Source of the DNA: Paenibacillus sp.
Lineage (GTDB): Bacteria > Bacillota > Bacilli > Paenibacillales > YIM-B00363
Assembly: GCF_035645195.1 (NCBI RefSeq)
Contig: NZ_DASQNA010000051.1
Location: 1 to 64,000, forward strand
Direction: 5' to 3'
Length of the DNA stretch: 64,000 nucleotides
The notes beneath the pieces are model-generated. The model was not told the DNA's origin. It did no database searches and was given only the letters and a program-made list of their open reading frames with translations. The translations under genes and the position numbers were made by a program. Every line of letters begins with the position of its first letter. Positions within the stretch are counted from its first letter, which is position 1. Positions 26,038-36,164 of this stretch are shown here, one piece after another.

Positions 26038-27758
26038 ATCCCGCCGCCTCCCCCCAAAATCATTTCGTGCAGCGCGCGGCCCTGCGGCACCATCGGATAC
26101 ACCATCTCGTCGCGGTCGACGACGAAGTCGACGAGCGCCGGCCCCGGCGTCTCCAAGGCGTCCCGCCAGACGCGCTCCGCCTCCTCCTTCGTCTCCGCCC
26201 GGAAGCCGCGCACGCCGTACGCTTCCGCCAGCTTGACGAAATCCGGGCTCCCCGACAAATCGATGTGGCTGTACCGCTCGTCGTAAATGAGCTTCTGCCA
26301 CTGCCGGATCATGCCGAGCGTCCGGTTGTTGATGACGGCGATTTTGACCGGCAGCCGATGGATCGCGCAGACGGCGAGCTCTTGGGCGCACATCTGCATT
26401 CCCCCGTCCCCGTTAACGGAGACGACGACGCGGTCCGGGTTGCCGATCTGCGCGCCGATCGCGGCCGGGAAGCCGAACCCCATCGCGCCGAGTCCGCCCG
26501 ACGTCAGCAGCGATCGCGGCCGCCGAAACCGGTAAAATTGCGCCGTCCACATCTGGTGCTGGCCGACGTCGGTCGTCACGATCGCCTCCCCGTTCGTCGT
26601 CCGGTCGATCAGCTCGATGACGTACTGCGGCTTCAGCCCGTCCCCGCTCCGGTCGTAGGCGAGCGGGAAGCGCGCCTTGCGCGAGGCGAGCTCCCGCACC
26701 CACGCGCCGCCGTCCGAACGGGGCTCCGTATGGCGGGCGAGCCACGCGAGCGCGCCGCGGGCGTCGCCTTCGACCGCGATCGCCGTCGGCACCAGCTTGC
26801 CGATTTCGGCCGGATCGATGTCGATATGGGCGACGGCCGCCTTCGGGGCGAACGCGTCGAGTTTCATCGTCACCCGGTCGTCGAACCGCGCCCCGACGGC
26901 GATCAGCAGATCGCACTCCTGCAGCGCCGTATTCGCCGCCACCGTGCCGTGCATGCCGGCCATGCCGAGCCACAGCGGGTGGTCCGCCGGGAAAGCGCCG
27001 AGCCCGAGCAGCGTCGCCGCGACGGGACACTGCGTCCGCTCGGCGAAGGCGGCGAGCTCCGCCGACGCGTCCGCGTGGATGACGCCCGCGCCCGCGAGCA
27101 GCGCCGGCCGCCGCGCCGTCCGCAGCCGCGCCGCCAAGCGCGCCGCCGCCTCTGCGTCGAAGCCGCTCGGCGCGCGATAGCCCGGAACGTCGACGCGATC
27201 CGGCAGCGCGAACTCGGCCTCGGCGGCCGACACATCCTTCGGGATGTCCACCAGCACGGGCCCCTTCCGGCCCGTCCCCGCGATATGGAACGCCTCCCGC
27301 AGCACTCTAGCGAGATCCTCCGCCCTTCGAACGTAATAACTGTGTTTCGTGATGGACTGCGTGATGCCGACGATATCGGCTTCCTGGAACGCGTCCGTCC
27401 CGGTAAACTCCGTGGCGACGTTGCCGGTAATGACGACGAGCGGAACCGAATCCGCGTACGCGGCCGCGATGCCCGTCACGAGGTTCGTGGCGCCGGGCCC
27501 CGACGTCGCGAGGCAGACTCCGGTTTTCCCCGTCGACCGGGCGTAGCCGTCCGCGGCGTGGATCGCGCCTTGCTCGTGACGCGTCAGCACGTGCCGAAAC
27601 TCCGGATTGCCGTGCATGGCGTCGTACATATACAGCACCGCGCCGCCGGGATATCCGAAGACGGCGTCCACTCCTTCGGCCAGCAGCGTGCGGAGCAAAA
27701 TTTCCGAGCCGCTGCATCGAATCGGCGCCGGCGGCGCCGAAGCGTTGCTCTCGATCAT
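26034..27758 (-). CDS. ilvB: Acetolactate synthase large subunit
   Basis: A 574-residue thiamine-diphosphate enzyme. The catalytic glutamate lies in RHEQGAIHAADGYARS near the N-terminus. The C-terminal GDGGMQMCAQELAV..INNRTLGMIRQWQ is the diphosphate/Mg site. It condenses two pyruvates to acetolactate, or pyruvate and 2-ketobutyrate. GGAGG lies about 8 bases before the ATG at 27758, which outweighs earlier in-frame ATGs. No T-box or attenuator was seen in the 123-bp gap to the divergent regulator. Confidence 0.93.
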   Translation of the reverse strand: MIESNASAPPAPIRCSGSEILLRTLLAEGVDAVFGYPGGAVLYMYDAMHGNPEFRHVLTRHEQGAIHAADGYARSTGKTGVCLATSGPGATNLVTGIAAAYADSVPLVVITGNVATEFTGTDAFQEADIVGITQSITKHSYYVRRAEDLARVLREAFHIAGTGRKGPVLVDIPKDVSAAEAEFALPDRVDVPGYRAPSGFDAEAAARLAARLRTARRPALLAGAGVIHADASAELAAFAERTQCPVAATLLGLGAFPADHPLWLGMAGMHGTVAANTALQECDLLIAVGARFDDRVTMKLDAFAPKAAVAHIDIDPAEIGKLVPTAIAVEGDARGALAWLARHTEPRSDGGAWVRELASRKARFPLAYDRSGDGLKPQYVIELIDRTTNGEAIVTTDVGQHQMWTAQFYRFRRPRSLLTSGGLGAMGFGFPAAIGAQIGNPDRVVVSVNGDGGMQMCAQELAVCAIHRLPVKIAVINNRTLGMIRQWQKLIYDERYSHIDLSGSPDFVKLAEAYGVRGFRAETKEEAERVWRDALETPGPALVDFVVDRDEMVYPMVPQGRALHEMILGGGGGI

Positions 27759-27880
27759 TGCGCATTCCTCCTCCATGTCGAACGACATCAACGTACCATG
27801 GAGGGCTGTGCAAGAAACTACTCTTTCGGTTACCCCGGTAGTATACTTATAGATAAAATTTTCGGGAAAAGGCTGCCGAG

Positions 27881-29902
27881 GTGACGAAGGTGTACGAACG
27901 ACAAACAGAACGGATCGGGGATCGAATTGAAGCGCTGAGCGAGCGGCTGTTCGTCGGGCGCGGGGTCGAGCTCGCGGTGTTCTCCGCTTTCTTGGAGAGG
28001 GGGGCGCCCCGCCCCGAGCGCATCGTGAACGTATGCGGCGGCAGCGGCATAGGGAAAAGCTTCCTGCTCGACCGGTTTCGCAGGCTGGCGGCCGCCGCCG
28101 GACGGCCCGCGCTGACCGTCGATCTCCGGGAGGCCGGCCGCAGCGCGGAAGCCGCGGCGCGCCTCATCCTGGAGCGCTGCGGCGCCGCGGACGCGCCCGA
28201 GGGCGCGGACGCCGCCGGGCGATGCGCGGACGCGGTCAACGCCTTGGCGGCGCCGGACGGGCTCGTCTTGTTCCTCGATCCGTGCGACGACCTCGGCGGC
28301 ATCGACCAATGGCTGCGGGAACGGTGGTTCCCGCAGCTCCGCGCGGACGTCTTGATCGTCATGGCGAGCCGGCGGCCGCTCCAAGGCCCTTGGGCGATCG
28401 ATCCCGCGTGGCGGGCCTTGATCGTCCACCTTGAGCTGGGGCGCCTCTCGTACGACGACGTCCGCGAGTACGGCCGCCGCATCGGCGCGGCGGACGAGGC
28501 CGAGCTCGACGGCCTATGGGTCCGCTCGATGGGCCACCCGCTGGCGCTCGCGCTGATCGCCGCCGGAGCCGGCGGCCCGGCCGCCCGCCGGCTCGAGCTG
28601 CCCGAGCAATGGGACGCGCTCGTGCGCCATTGGACGGAGGAAGCGTCCGACCCGGAGCTCGCCGAGCTGCTGTCGGCCGCCGCCGTCGCCCGCCGCTTCG
28701 ACCAGGAAGGGCTCGCCGCGCTGCGCGGCGCCGACGTACCGGACGCGCTGTTCGACCGGCTCGTGCAGCTGTCGTGCTTCCGGCGGACCGATCACGGGTG
28801 GGGCATGCACGACATGATCCGCGACGCGCTGCGCCGCAGCTTCCGCGCGCGCAAGCCGGACGCGTTCGAGAGGTGCCGCGCCCGCTGGATCGCCCACACG
28901 GTCGAACGGCTGGAGCGCAAACGGCGCGAAGGCCGGCCCGTCGCGCACGAAACCGCGGAGCTGCTCCAGTACGTCGGCAGCCCGGTGCTGCGGGCGCATT
29001 ACCGGCATGCCGGCTTCTCGTCCGCTTATGTGGAGGACGCGACGCCGGCGACGGCCGCGGAGGCCGAAGCGTACATTCGGCGGCGGCGCGACACCGCGAA
29101 ACCGGTCCGCATCCGCTGCGCCGATCCGGAAACCGGGACGCTGTACCGGTATAACCTTACGGCGGAGGAGAGCGCCATGCGCCTCCGCGGCGTGGAGCCG
29201 AGGCTCCTGCTCGCGCAGGACCCGAGAGCGCTGCGCCTCGTGCGCGACGAGAGCGGCGCCGTCGCCGGGCTGATCGCGGCCGTGCCGATCCACCGCGGGA
29301 CCGTGCCTTATCTTCGGGAAGCGCCGATCAGCCGCGCCTATTTCGCCGCGCTTCCGCCGGAGCGTCTGCGCCTCCACTGCGCCGACCCCGATGCGCCGAT
29401 CGGGTGGTACTTGCTGTCGGTCGACATGGACGACCCCGAGCGCGAGGACCGCCGCTCCGACATCGTGCATATCATGCTCGATTACGTCCTCGCCGGCGGC
29501 ATCGTCGTCTCTTCGCCGCCCCCGCTGCCGCATTACGAGCAGTCGCACCGCAGCCTCGGCTTCGAGCCGGTCGCGGGCGCGGAGCACGAAGATTACGGCG
29601 GCGGCGCGCCGGCGATCACGTATGCGATCGACACCCGAGGGGAGAAGCTGGCGGAATGGCTTCGGCGCATGGTCGGCCCCGTCTCCCCGCCGGAGAACCC
29701 CGTCGCGGCGCCGTCGTTCGCGCTCACCCCGAAGGAGCGGGAGGTCGCGAAGCATTTGGCCGGCGGGGCGACCAATCAACAAATCGCCTCGCTGATGTTC
29801 ATCAGCGAGGCGGCGGTCAAAAAACATATTCAGTCCATGCTCGGAAAAGCGGGCGTTCAGAACCGCACGCAGCTGGCGACGCGGCTCGCGGAATTCCTTT
29901 AG
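27881..29902 (+). CDS. P-loop ATPase / acyltransferase-like / LuxR regulator
   Basis: A 673-residue protein with three parts. An N-terminal STAND-like ATPase has Walker A GGSGIGKS (53-60) and a Walker B-like LVLFLDPCDD. The middle (about 385-600) resembles a GNAT-type acyltransferase fold (ESGAVAGLIAAVPI, then RSLGFEPV). A C-terminal LuxR helix-turn-helix (about 612-673) has TPKEREVAKHLAGG and AAVKKHIQSMLGKAG. The acyltransferase part is a structural guess. The start is GTG; a second GTG at 27890 is equally plausible. It diverges from ilvB. Target genes are unknown. Confidence 0.75.
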   Translation: MTKVYERQTERIGDRIEALSERLFVGRGVELAVFSAFLERGAPRPERIVNVCGGSGIGKSFLLDRFRRLAAAAGRPALTVDLREAGRSAEAAARLILERCGAADAPEGADAAGRCADAVNALAAPDGLVLFLDPCDDLGGIDQWLRERWFPQLRADVLIVMASRRPLQGPWAIDPAWRALIVHLELGRLSYDDVREYGRRIGAADEAELDGLWVRSMGHPLALALIAAGAGGPAARRLELPEQWDALVRHWTEEASDPELAELLSAAAVARRFDQEGLAALRGADVPDALFDRLVQLSCFRRTDHGWGMHDMIRDALRRSFRARKPDAFERCRARWIAHTVERLERKRREGRPVAHETAELLQYVGSPVLRAHYRHAGFSSAYVEDATPATAAEAEAYIRRRRDTAKPVRIRCADPETGTLYRYNLTAEESAMRLRGVEPRLLLAQDPRALRLVRDESGAVAGLIAAVPIHRGTVPYLREAPISRAYFAALPPERLRLHCADPDAPIGWYLLSVDMDDPEREDRRSDIVHIMLDYVLAGGIVVSSPPPLPHYEQSHRSLGFEPVAGAEHEDYGGGAPAITYAIDTRGEKLAEWLRRMVGPVSPPENPVAAPSFALTPKEREVAKHLAGGATNQQIASLMFISEAAVKKHIQSMLGKAGVQNRTQLATRLAEFL

Positions 29903-30372
29903 CCCGTTCGGCCGTCCGCGCGGAGGAGCGCCCCCCGCAGCGCGGCGCCGACGGCGAGGCCGAGCCCGGCGAACAGCATCGGCATCCATACCGGTCCGAG
30001 CAGCACGCCGAAGATGCGCAAGCTCGACGAATAGATGAGCCCGACGGTGCCGACGAACGCGCAGAGCACGAACGGCAGCGTGTCGTGGCGGCCTTGACCG
30101 CCGCCGGCGTCCCGGAACGCGTCCCAAATCCCGAACATGTAAACGCAAGGATAAAACATCAGCCACTGGTAATCTACTTCGCGAATCGCTCTTTCGATAT
30201 CGCCTTGGAAACTCGCAATGATGGCCAGGTTCAAATTCGCCCCCGCATTGATCACGATCTCCAAAGCGATCAGCACTACGGCTTTGAGATATTTGCCGTT
30301 CAGAAACTGTCCGAAGCCGGGCAAAGCGATGCTCCACAGCAGCTTCTCATAGGGAGGGCTAATCTTATTCAT
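29899..30372 (-). CDS. Unknown four-helix membrane protein
   Basis: A 157-residue protein not recognised by family. It starts SPPYEKLLWSIALPGFGQFLNGKYLKA, a short helix leading into a hydrophobic hairpin like TM2 or tail-less membrane domains, and has about four membrane segments with a charged central loop. AAGGACC precedes the ATG. Its stop overlaps the end of the LuxR-type gene by 4 bases on the other strand. No clear operon partner is present. Confidence 0.65.
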   Translation of the reverse strand: MNKISPPYEKLLWSIALPGFGQFLNGKYLKAVVLIALEIVINAGANLNLAIIASFQGDIERAIREVDYQWLMFYPCVYMFGIWDAFRDAGGGQGRHDTLPFVLCAFVGTVGLIYSSSLRIFGVLLGPVWMPMLFAGLGLAVGAALRGALLRADGRTG

Positions 30373-30503
30373 TGCGGTCCTTCCTTACATCGTCGCCAAG
30401 CGCACGGGGCCTGCGGTACGTTGAGGGGTATGGGAGGCCGCGCGATGGAAAGAGCGGCCGGTAGAAGATATCGTTTGTAAATATCTGTTTCCTTATGCGC
30501 CCC

Positions 30504-31316
30504 TCATTCCAAATATGATCCGTTGCTGCTACGGTACTGTTTCGGCGACACGCCGAACGCCTTTTTGAATACGCGGTAAAAATACGTATAACTCGGAAAG
30601 CCCGACGTTTCCGCGATGACCTCGAGCGGCGTCTGCGTGTACAGCATCCGCTCCCTCGCCACTTTAAGCCGCACCTCCTGCGCGTATTGAATGATGCTTT
30701 TCCCGAAAAACTGTTTGTACAAATGAACCGCACGGGAAACGCTTACATTGCAGTGGCGCGCCAAATCCTTCAGCTGGAACAGCGTCGTCGCCCGCTCTTC
30801 GATATAATGCTTCATTCGGTACGCGAGGAACGCGTTGCCCTGCATCGGCCGCTGCTCGGAGCACAACCGATCCACCGTGAGGCATATGACCCGCATCATA
30901 TAATCGAGCAGCGCCGGCGACTCGGGGCCGCCTCTCCGATGCTCCGCGATCAACTGCCGGCACAGCGGCACGAAGCCTTCGTCGAGCGGAATGCGCATCA
31001 TCGTCGGGCGCCGCTTCTCCGCCCACCACGCGTCGACCCACGGCCCGCGGAAAAATATGAAATAATCGCCGCTCGCCACCGCTTTCTCCCCGCCCCGTTC
31101 TTCCTCTTGGATCAGCAGCTCGTAAGGCGTGTTCGGCGAAATCATGAGCAGATCGCCCGGATCGACCGGCGTCATTTTCCCGTCGATCCGGGTTCTGCAC
31201 CGCCCTTCGGTTTGAAGGCGAAACAGATAATGCGTCTGAATGCCTTCCTTCGCCACGGTATGGAACGGTTTCGTATGATAAGAAAACGACGCCATCAACA
31301 CTTCAACGTCCTGCAT
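30504..31316 (-). CDS. AraC-family transcriptional regulator
   Basis: A 270-residue AraC protein: N-terminal cupin arm and barrel (about 1-165, with DPGDLLMISPNTPYELLI) that would bind a small effector, often a sugar, then the double helix-turn-helix (about 175-270; LKDLARHCNVSVSRAVHLYKQFFGKS and IAETSGFPSYTYFYRVFKKAFG). GGAGG is 6 bases before the ATG at 31316. Neighbours give no clear target. A weak hairpin with AGATAT/ATATCT arms lies just downstream. Confidence 0.87.
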   Translation of the reverse strand: MQDVEVLMASFSYHTKPFHTVAKEGIQTHYLFRLQTEGRCRTRIDGKMTPVDPGDLLMISPNTPYELLIQEEERGGEKAVASGDYFIFFRGPWVDAWWAEKRRPTMMRIPLDEGFVPLCRQLIAEHRRGGPESPALLDYMMRVICLTVDRLCSEQRPMQGNAFLAYRMKHYIEERATTLFQLKDLARHCNVSVSRAVHLYKQFFGKSIIQYAQEVRLKVARERMLYTQTPLEVIAETSGFPSYTYFYRVFKKAFGVSPKQYRSSNGSYLE

Positions 31317-31416
31317 AGGGAACCTCCGTCGTACGGCCTTTTCCCTATTGTACCTCAGACGACAGCCAGATTGTTCATCTTTTCTCGCGATTGCCCGCAA
31401 CATCCGCCGATAGAAG

Positions 31417-32823
31417 TTACAAGCTTTCCTGCGCGAACGGCACGCTTGCGGTGCGAACGCCGCCGCCGTCCTGCAAATACGCCTCAACCGCCGCTCTCGG
31501 CACGTACAGCCGCTCGTTCTTCAGCTCGAAGACGAACGCGATGCTTGACGCGCGCCCGTCGGCGCCGATCGCCCGTCCCGACTTCGTCCGGACGTTCCAC
31601 TCCACCGTCGTGCCGCCGATGACGACTCTCGCCGTCTCCGCTTCGGCGTCCCAAGCGACGGCGGCTCCCGCTTCCCCGGCCCACGTCCGCAAGGGCACCC
31701 ACGTGTCGTCCGGTCCCGCCCTCGAAGCGCCGGCTTCGACGAGCGCCAGCAGCCGCTCGTGCTCCTTCGCGTCCACGTTCCGGCTCCACTTCGGCTTGCC
31801 GACCCGGAACGCGATCGGCTTCACGTCCTCGGAGAGCGCCGCGAACCGGTAGCCTTTGTCCTTGAAATAACGAATGATGTCCGGCAGCGCCTTCACGCTC
31901 TCCTCGTGCCCCGCCCCGTCGTGCAGCAGCACGTTCATTTCGTGCGTTAGCTTCGCCCGCTTCACGTTCGCGACGATTTCGGCCGCCGGCACGCCTTTGC
32001 GCCTCGAATCGCCGGAGTCGACGTTCCAGTCGTGCACCGAATAGCCGGCCTTCTCCAAATAGTAGAAGTAGAAGGCGTCGAAATTCGACGCGGTGCCGCC
32101 GGGCGCCCGCAGCAGCGTCACCGGCTCCCCCGCGATGCGCTCCAAGATGTCGTCGGTCCGCTGCACCTGCTCCCAGAACGACGCGAAGCTGCCGTACAAG
32201 TTTTTATATGTATGATCGTACGTGTGATTCCCGAGGGCGTGACCCTCCCGGACGATGCGGCGCACCGTCTCTTCCTGCTGTTCGGCCAGCGAGCCGAGCA
32301 CGAAGAAGGTGGCGGGAACCTCGTATTCTTTCAAAATATCGAGCACTTTCGGCGTCCACTTCGAGGGGCCGTCGTCGAACGTCAAATAGACGGTCGGCTG
32401 TTCCGGCGCGGCGTATTGCCGTTTCTCCCCGAGGTCTCCCCCGGTGCGATCCCCCGCGGCCAGCCGGGCGTACACCTCCCGCGGATCGGCCGCCTTCTCT
32501 TCTATCGGTTCCGAAGGGGCCGCTTGCGGCGGAACCGACGACTCGGCTGCCGCCGGCGGTTCCGCGCGCATCGGCGCGGCCGCGGGCGTCGGCGTCTCTT
32601 CCGGCGGCTGCGCGGCGCGAGCCTGCGGCGGCTCTTCCGCCGCGACCGCCTTCTCGACCGATACCGCGGCCGCCCCCGCCTTCTCCGACTCGACCGCCGC
32701 AGGCGCGATCGCCACATTCGAAGCCGCCAGCACGTCCGCCTCTTTGGCGGTCTGCGGCCACGTGAGCAGCAGCACCGCCGTCGTCGTCACCATCGCCAAC
32801 CGTTTGCCCCAAGAACCTATCAT
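31417..32823 (-). CDS. Polysaccharide deacetylase with C-terminal stalk domain
   Basis: A 468-residue exported protein. A signal-like helix (8-25) is followed by a long Ala/Pro/Glu linker to about residue 135, a NodB domain (about 143-345) and a copper-amine-oxidase-N-like domain (about 375-460, with WVPLRTWAGEAG and LYVPRAAVEAYL). Metal and catalytic motifs are TFDDGPS (D150, D151), HTYDHT, RAPGG and LLHDG. It probably deacetylates cell-wall peptidoglycan or another exopolysaccharide. It appears monocistronic. Confidence 0.87.
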   Translation of the reverse strand: MIGSWGKRLAMVTTTAVLLLTWPQTAKEADVLAASNVAIAPAAVESEKAGAAAVSVEKAVAAEEPPQARAAQPPEETPTPAAAPMRAEPPAAAESSVPPQAAPSEPIEEKAADPREVYARLAAGDRTGGDLGEKRQYAAPEQPTVYLTFDDGPSKWTPKVLDILKEYEVPATFFVLGSLAEQQEETVRRIVREGHALGNHTYDHTYKNLYGSFASFWEQVQRTDDILERIAGEPVTLLRAPGGTASNFDAFYFYYLEKAGYSVHDWNVDSGDSRRKGVPAAEIVANVKRAKLTHEMNVLLHDGAGHEESVKALPDIIRYFKDKGYRFAALSEDVKPIAFRVGKPKWSRNVDAKEHERLLALVEAGASRAGPDDTWVPLRTWAGEAGAAVAWDAEAETARVVIGGTTVEWNVRTKSGRAIGADGRASSIAFVFELKNERLYVPRAAVEAYLQDGGGVRTASVPFAQESL

Positions 32824-32903
32824 GACGGAAACCCTCCCGAATCATTTCAACGATTTGGTAGAGTATATGTCCGCATGATAGGGTTTAGACTACGAATCTC
32901 GCA

Positions 32904-33683
32904 TCAGCGCAGCGGCAGCCATTTCAACACGTCCTGAATTTTCGCGTCCCAATATTCCCAGTTGTGCTCGCCCGGCCCTTCCTCGTACGTGAAGTCCAAC
33001 CCGGTCCGGCGGCAGGCGTCGCGGAACGTCACGTTCTCGCCGTACAAGAAATCTTCGGTCCCGCAGCATTGATACAGCTTCGGCTTCGGTCCCTCCGACC
33101 GGTCGACCTGCTGGAGCAGCCGGAGCAGATCGTCGCCCGACCCCGTCAATTCCCGCCCGCCGTACACGAGCTCGAACGTCGGCTTGATCCATTCCGACGC
33201 GCCGCGCACCATCGAAGCGATGTCGAGCGCCCCCGACAGGCTGGCCGCCGCCGCGATCCGGCCGGGATGCGTGAGCGCCCATTTCATCGCGCCGTAGCCG
33301 CCCATCGACAGCCCGGCCGCGAAATTGTCCTCGCGCTCCGCGGACAGCGGGAAGAACGAGCGCGCCAGCGCCGGCAGCTCCTCGCTGAGGAACGTCCAAT
33401 ACTTGCCGCCGTACGCCATATCCGAATAAAAGCTGCGGTGCACGTTCGGCATGACGATCGCAAGACCCAGCGAAGCGGCGTACCGCTCGATCGACGTGCG
33501 GCGCGTCCAAATCGTGTCGTCGTCCGACAGCCCATGGAGCAAATAAAGGGTCGGATACCGGTCTCTGTCGCTGCCGGCGCCGCTCATGCCGATCTGCGTG
33601 TACGTTCGCTGCGGCAGGATGACCGTCATCGAGGTGCTGAGCTGCAGCGCGTCCGAGAAGAAATTGCATCGCAATAAAGCCAT
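32904..33683 (-). CDS. EstA/EsterD-like alpha/beta hydrolase
   Basis: A 259-residue esterase of the S-formylglutathione hydrolase/tributyrin esterase type. The nucleophile elbow is GLSMGG, the acid is probably in CGTEDFLY, and the base is the histidine in GEHNWEYW. It has an early [12 protein letters not shown] with the oxyanion region and no signal peptide, so it is cytoplasmic. AAAGGGCG lies 6 bases before the ATG at 33683, chosen over an upstream in-frame ATG without a ribosome site. The substrate is not known. Confidence 0.85.
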   Translation of the reverse strand: MALLRCNFFSDALQLSTSMTVILPQRTYTQIGMSGAGSDRDRYPTLYLLHGLSDDDTIWTRRTSIERYAASLGLAIVMPNVHRSFYSDMAYGGKYWTFLSEELPALARSFFPLSAEREDNFAAGLSMGGYGAMKWALTHPGRIAAAASLSGALDIASMVRGASEWIKPTFELVYGGRELTGSGDDLLRLLQQVDRSEGPKPKLYQCCGTEDFLYGENVTFRDACRRTGLDFTYEEGPGEHNWEYWDAKIQDVLKWLPLR

Positions 33684-33743
33684 AGGAATCGCCCTTTCGA
33701 TTGCGAGGAATGGTTGCGCTTCCATTTTATCACGGGGAAAGGC

Positions 33744-34997
33744 TCAGGAGGAAACGCCTCCCGAACGCGCGGACGCAGCCGCGCCGCTCGCCGCCGCCTC
33801 CCGGTTCCACCGCGCGTGCGCGTAGTACAGCGCCGCGGCTCCCGCCGCCGCGGCGACCGCGACCCAAGCGACGGGCGGCAGCCCGCCGGCGTCGTACAGG
33901 CTGCCCATCGCATACGGGCCGACGACCCGCCCCGCGGCGCCGACGCCGCCGGTCACGCCCAAGTAGAACGGCGCATGCCCCCCGCCCCGCTCGGATAGGA
34001 ACGACGGCACGGCCGGCGCGATCAGCATCTCCCCGAACGTCGCGAGAATCATTGCAAGCACCATGCCGGGGTAGTTCGGCAGGACGAGAAAACAAACGAA
34101 GCCCGCCGCATACAAAAGCGCGCTCGCCGTCATTTGTCCGTTATAGGAAGTAACGAGCGCGCGGCGGAGCCAGCCGACGAGCGGCTGTCCGACGAAAATG
34201 AGCACGCCGTTCAGCGTCCACAGCATGCCGTAAGCCGACTTCGCCATCCCCTCCGAGATGAGGAACGGCGATACGCCGGCGTTCCAAACGGAATTGCCCG
34301 CGTTGAGCAGGAGGCCTGCCAGCGCCATCAGCAGATAAATTCGCGTGTGCGCGAGCAGCGCGCGAACGCCGACCTCCTTCGCCCCGCCGCCCTTCCGCGG
34401 CATCGCGGCGGCAAGCGCGGACGCGTCGATCTTCCGGAGATACAGCCAGAAGAACAGCGCGAACGCGGCCGAAGTGACGCCGTTGCCGTAAAAGCTGAGC
34501 GAATACGAAATTTCAGCCAGAAATCCGCTGAGCGCCGTGCCGACCGCGACGCCGATGTTGCTTGCGACGTAGACGACGTTGAACATCTCCGCCCGGCGCT
34601 CCGGGAACCGGAAGCCGATGAACGATTGAATGGCGGGCGACGCCATCGCGTTGCACCATCCCGTGAACGCCAGCAGCGCGATGAACGCGGTCCAGTCCCG
34701 GCTGAACATCGGCAGCAGCAGCAAGCCCGCCGCATGCAGAGCGAGCGAACCGACGACGAGACGGCGAACGCCGAGGCGGTGATAAAGCGCGCCGCCGGCG
34801 AGCTGCCCGCCGATGCCGCCGATCGACTGCACGAGCAGCGCCAGCCCCGCGTCCGCCATGCTGCGTCCGAGCTCGTCGAAGACGAACATCGAGATAAGCG
34901 GCCACATGAGCGCGCTCCCCGTCGCGTTCACCAAGCTCGCCGTCAAAAACACTTTCATTTCTCTCGTCAAATTGCCGCCGATCGCCGCATTCATCAT
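33744..34997 (-). CDS. MFS transporter (drug-efflux type)
   Basis: A 417-residue major facilitator with 12 helices. It has MFS-like segments GLALLVQSIGGIGGQLAGG and YHRLGVRRLVV after helix 3, characteristic of DHA-type efflux pumps. The start is uncertain: the ATG at 34997 follows a GGAG by 12 bases, and ATG 34994 or in-frame starts up to 35030 are possible. It is probably a multidrug or metabolite exporter; no regulator is adjacent. Confidence 0.8.
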   Translation of the reverse strand: MMNAAIGGNLTREMKVFLTASLVNATGSALMWPLISMFVFDELGRSMADAGLALLVQSIGGIGGQLAGGALYHRLGVRRLVVGSLALHAAGLLLLPMFSRDWTAFIALLAFTGWCNAMASPAIQSFIGFRFPERRAEMFNVVYVASNIGVAVGTALSGFLAEISYSLSFYGNGVTSAAFALFFWLYLRKIDASALAAAMPRKGGGAKEVGVRALLAHTRIYLLMALAGLLLNAGNSVWNAGVSPFLISEGMAKSAYGMLWTLNGVLIFVGQPLVGWLRRALVTSYNGQMTASALLYAAGFVCFLVLPNYPGMVLAMILATFGEMLIAPAVPSFLSERGGGHAPFYLGVTGGVGAAGRVVGPYAMGSLYDAGGLPPVAWVAVAAAAGAAALYYAHARWNREAAASGAAASARSGGVSS

Positions 34998-35145
34998 TGC
35001 GCCCGCATGCTCCATTCCGTAGATAACCACTGGTCAAATTATTACAAGTACAAGAAAGCATACCTCCCCCTTCGTTCCGGTGTCAATTCATGAACGTTCC
35101 CCGTCTTAGGCAGGCGGACCTGGCAAAGACGACTCGCTATATACA

Positions 35146-36072
35146 TCAATGCCCGGCGCCGGCGGCGCCCTCGAGAACCGCGGCGACATCGGTCTCGTTC
35201 GTCACGGCGATGCGCCTGAGATACATCGGGTGGTCGCCGGGGCGAACGTAGCCGTCCTTCACGGTGAACGCCATCCGATAGCCCTCCTCCGCCAGCCGGT
35301 AGACGGCCCTGTAATTCGTTTCGCCGAACGGGTAAGCGAAATACGGCGTGTCGATGCCGGCTGCTTTCATGCGCCGTATATCCGGGGCGAGCCGGTCCGC
35401 GTCGGCCGCCGCGCTGATCACGAGGCCGCAATGCTGTTCGGTTTTGTAATGGAGATCGTAGGTGTGGCTGTGGAACTCGAAGACGTCGGCCGTCGACTCC
35501 ATCTGCTCCCTCGACACGTAGCTACGCCCGAGCGGATCGAACGGCCCGTTCGTCTCCGGGACGTTGGCGCCTACGACGAACATCGAAGCTCGAAAACCGT
35601 ATTTCTTCATGACGGGGTATGCGTAAGCGACGTTGTTTTCGTAGCCGTCATCGAACGTGAGGACGACGGTTTTGGCCGGCAGCGCCGCGAACCCGTGCAC
35701 ATAATCCTCGAGCTCCTGCAGCGACGCCGTGTAATAGCCGCGCTCGTGGAGGTATTTCATATCCTCCTCGAACGCTTCCGCATTCACGATCGACCGGTTG
35801 CGGGGCTCCTTGTTGTACCGGGACGGGGTAATGTAATGATACATGAGCACGGGGACGCTCGGGGCCGATATCCCGGCCTCGGCGGGCGGCGCGGTGCCGT
35901 TGCCCGCGAAGCCGGACGGAGGAAGCGGATGCGTCAGCGTGAACGCTTTCCGCTGCGCGATGTGCTGCGCCAAACAAGCTTTATAGCCTAATTCCGCCCT
36001 AGGGGCGGCCCAAGCGGCGGTCAACAGCGACAACGCCGCGGCGCAAACGATAACCGTCGTCTTTTTGAACAT
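35146..36072 (-). CDS. Exported polysaccharide deacetylase (NodB family)
   Basis: A 308-residue exported protein: signal peptide, short linker, then a PgaB/IcaB-type deacetylase domain with VPVLMYHYI, the catalytic-metal motif LTFDDGYENN, a metal-binding HSHTYDLH and the end motif FAYPFGETN. It probably N-deacetylates an extracellular polymer. The start is uncertain: GGGAG suits a GTG 12 bases before the ATG at 36072. It is unrelated in sequence layout to the deacetylase at 31.4 kb, so two wall-deacetylase types occur in 5 kb. Confidence 0.85.
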   Translation of the reverse strand: MFKKTTVIVCAAALSLLTAAWAAPRAELGYKACLAQHIAQRKAFTLTHPLPPSGFAGNGTAPPAEAGISAPSVPVLMYHYITPSRYNKEPRNRSIVNAEAFEEDMKYLHERGYYTASLQELEDYVHGFAALPAKTVVLTFDDGYENNVAYAYPVMKKYGFRASMFVVGANVPETNGPFDPLGRSYVSREQMESTADVFEFHSHTYDLHYKTEQHCGLVISAAADADRLAPDIRRMKAAGIDTPYFAYPFGETNYRAVYRLAEEGYRMAFTVKDGYVRPGDHPMYLRRIAVTNETDVAAVLEGAAGAGH

Positions 36073-36164
36073 GTCCGTCACCAATCTCCCTCGCAAATGC
36101 ATTCCGATACATAGACGAGTGGAGAGCGATTCTAGTTGCCATTAATAACTATGCCAGTAAAAAT

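Noticed and set aside
27759-27880. T-box or attenuator leader for ilvBN
   Set aside because: The 122-bp gap has no T-box sequence, specifier loop or terminator for the minus strand.
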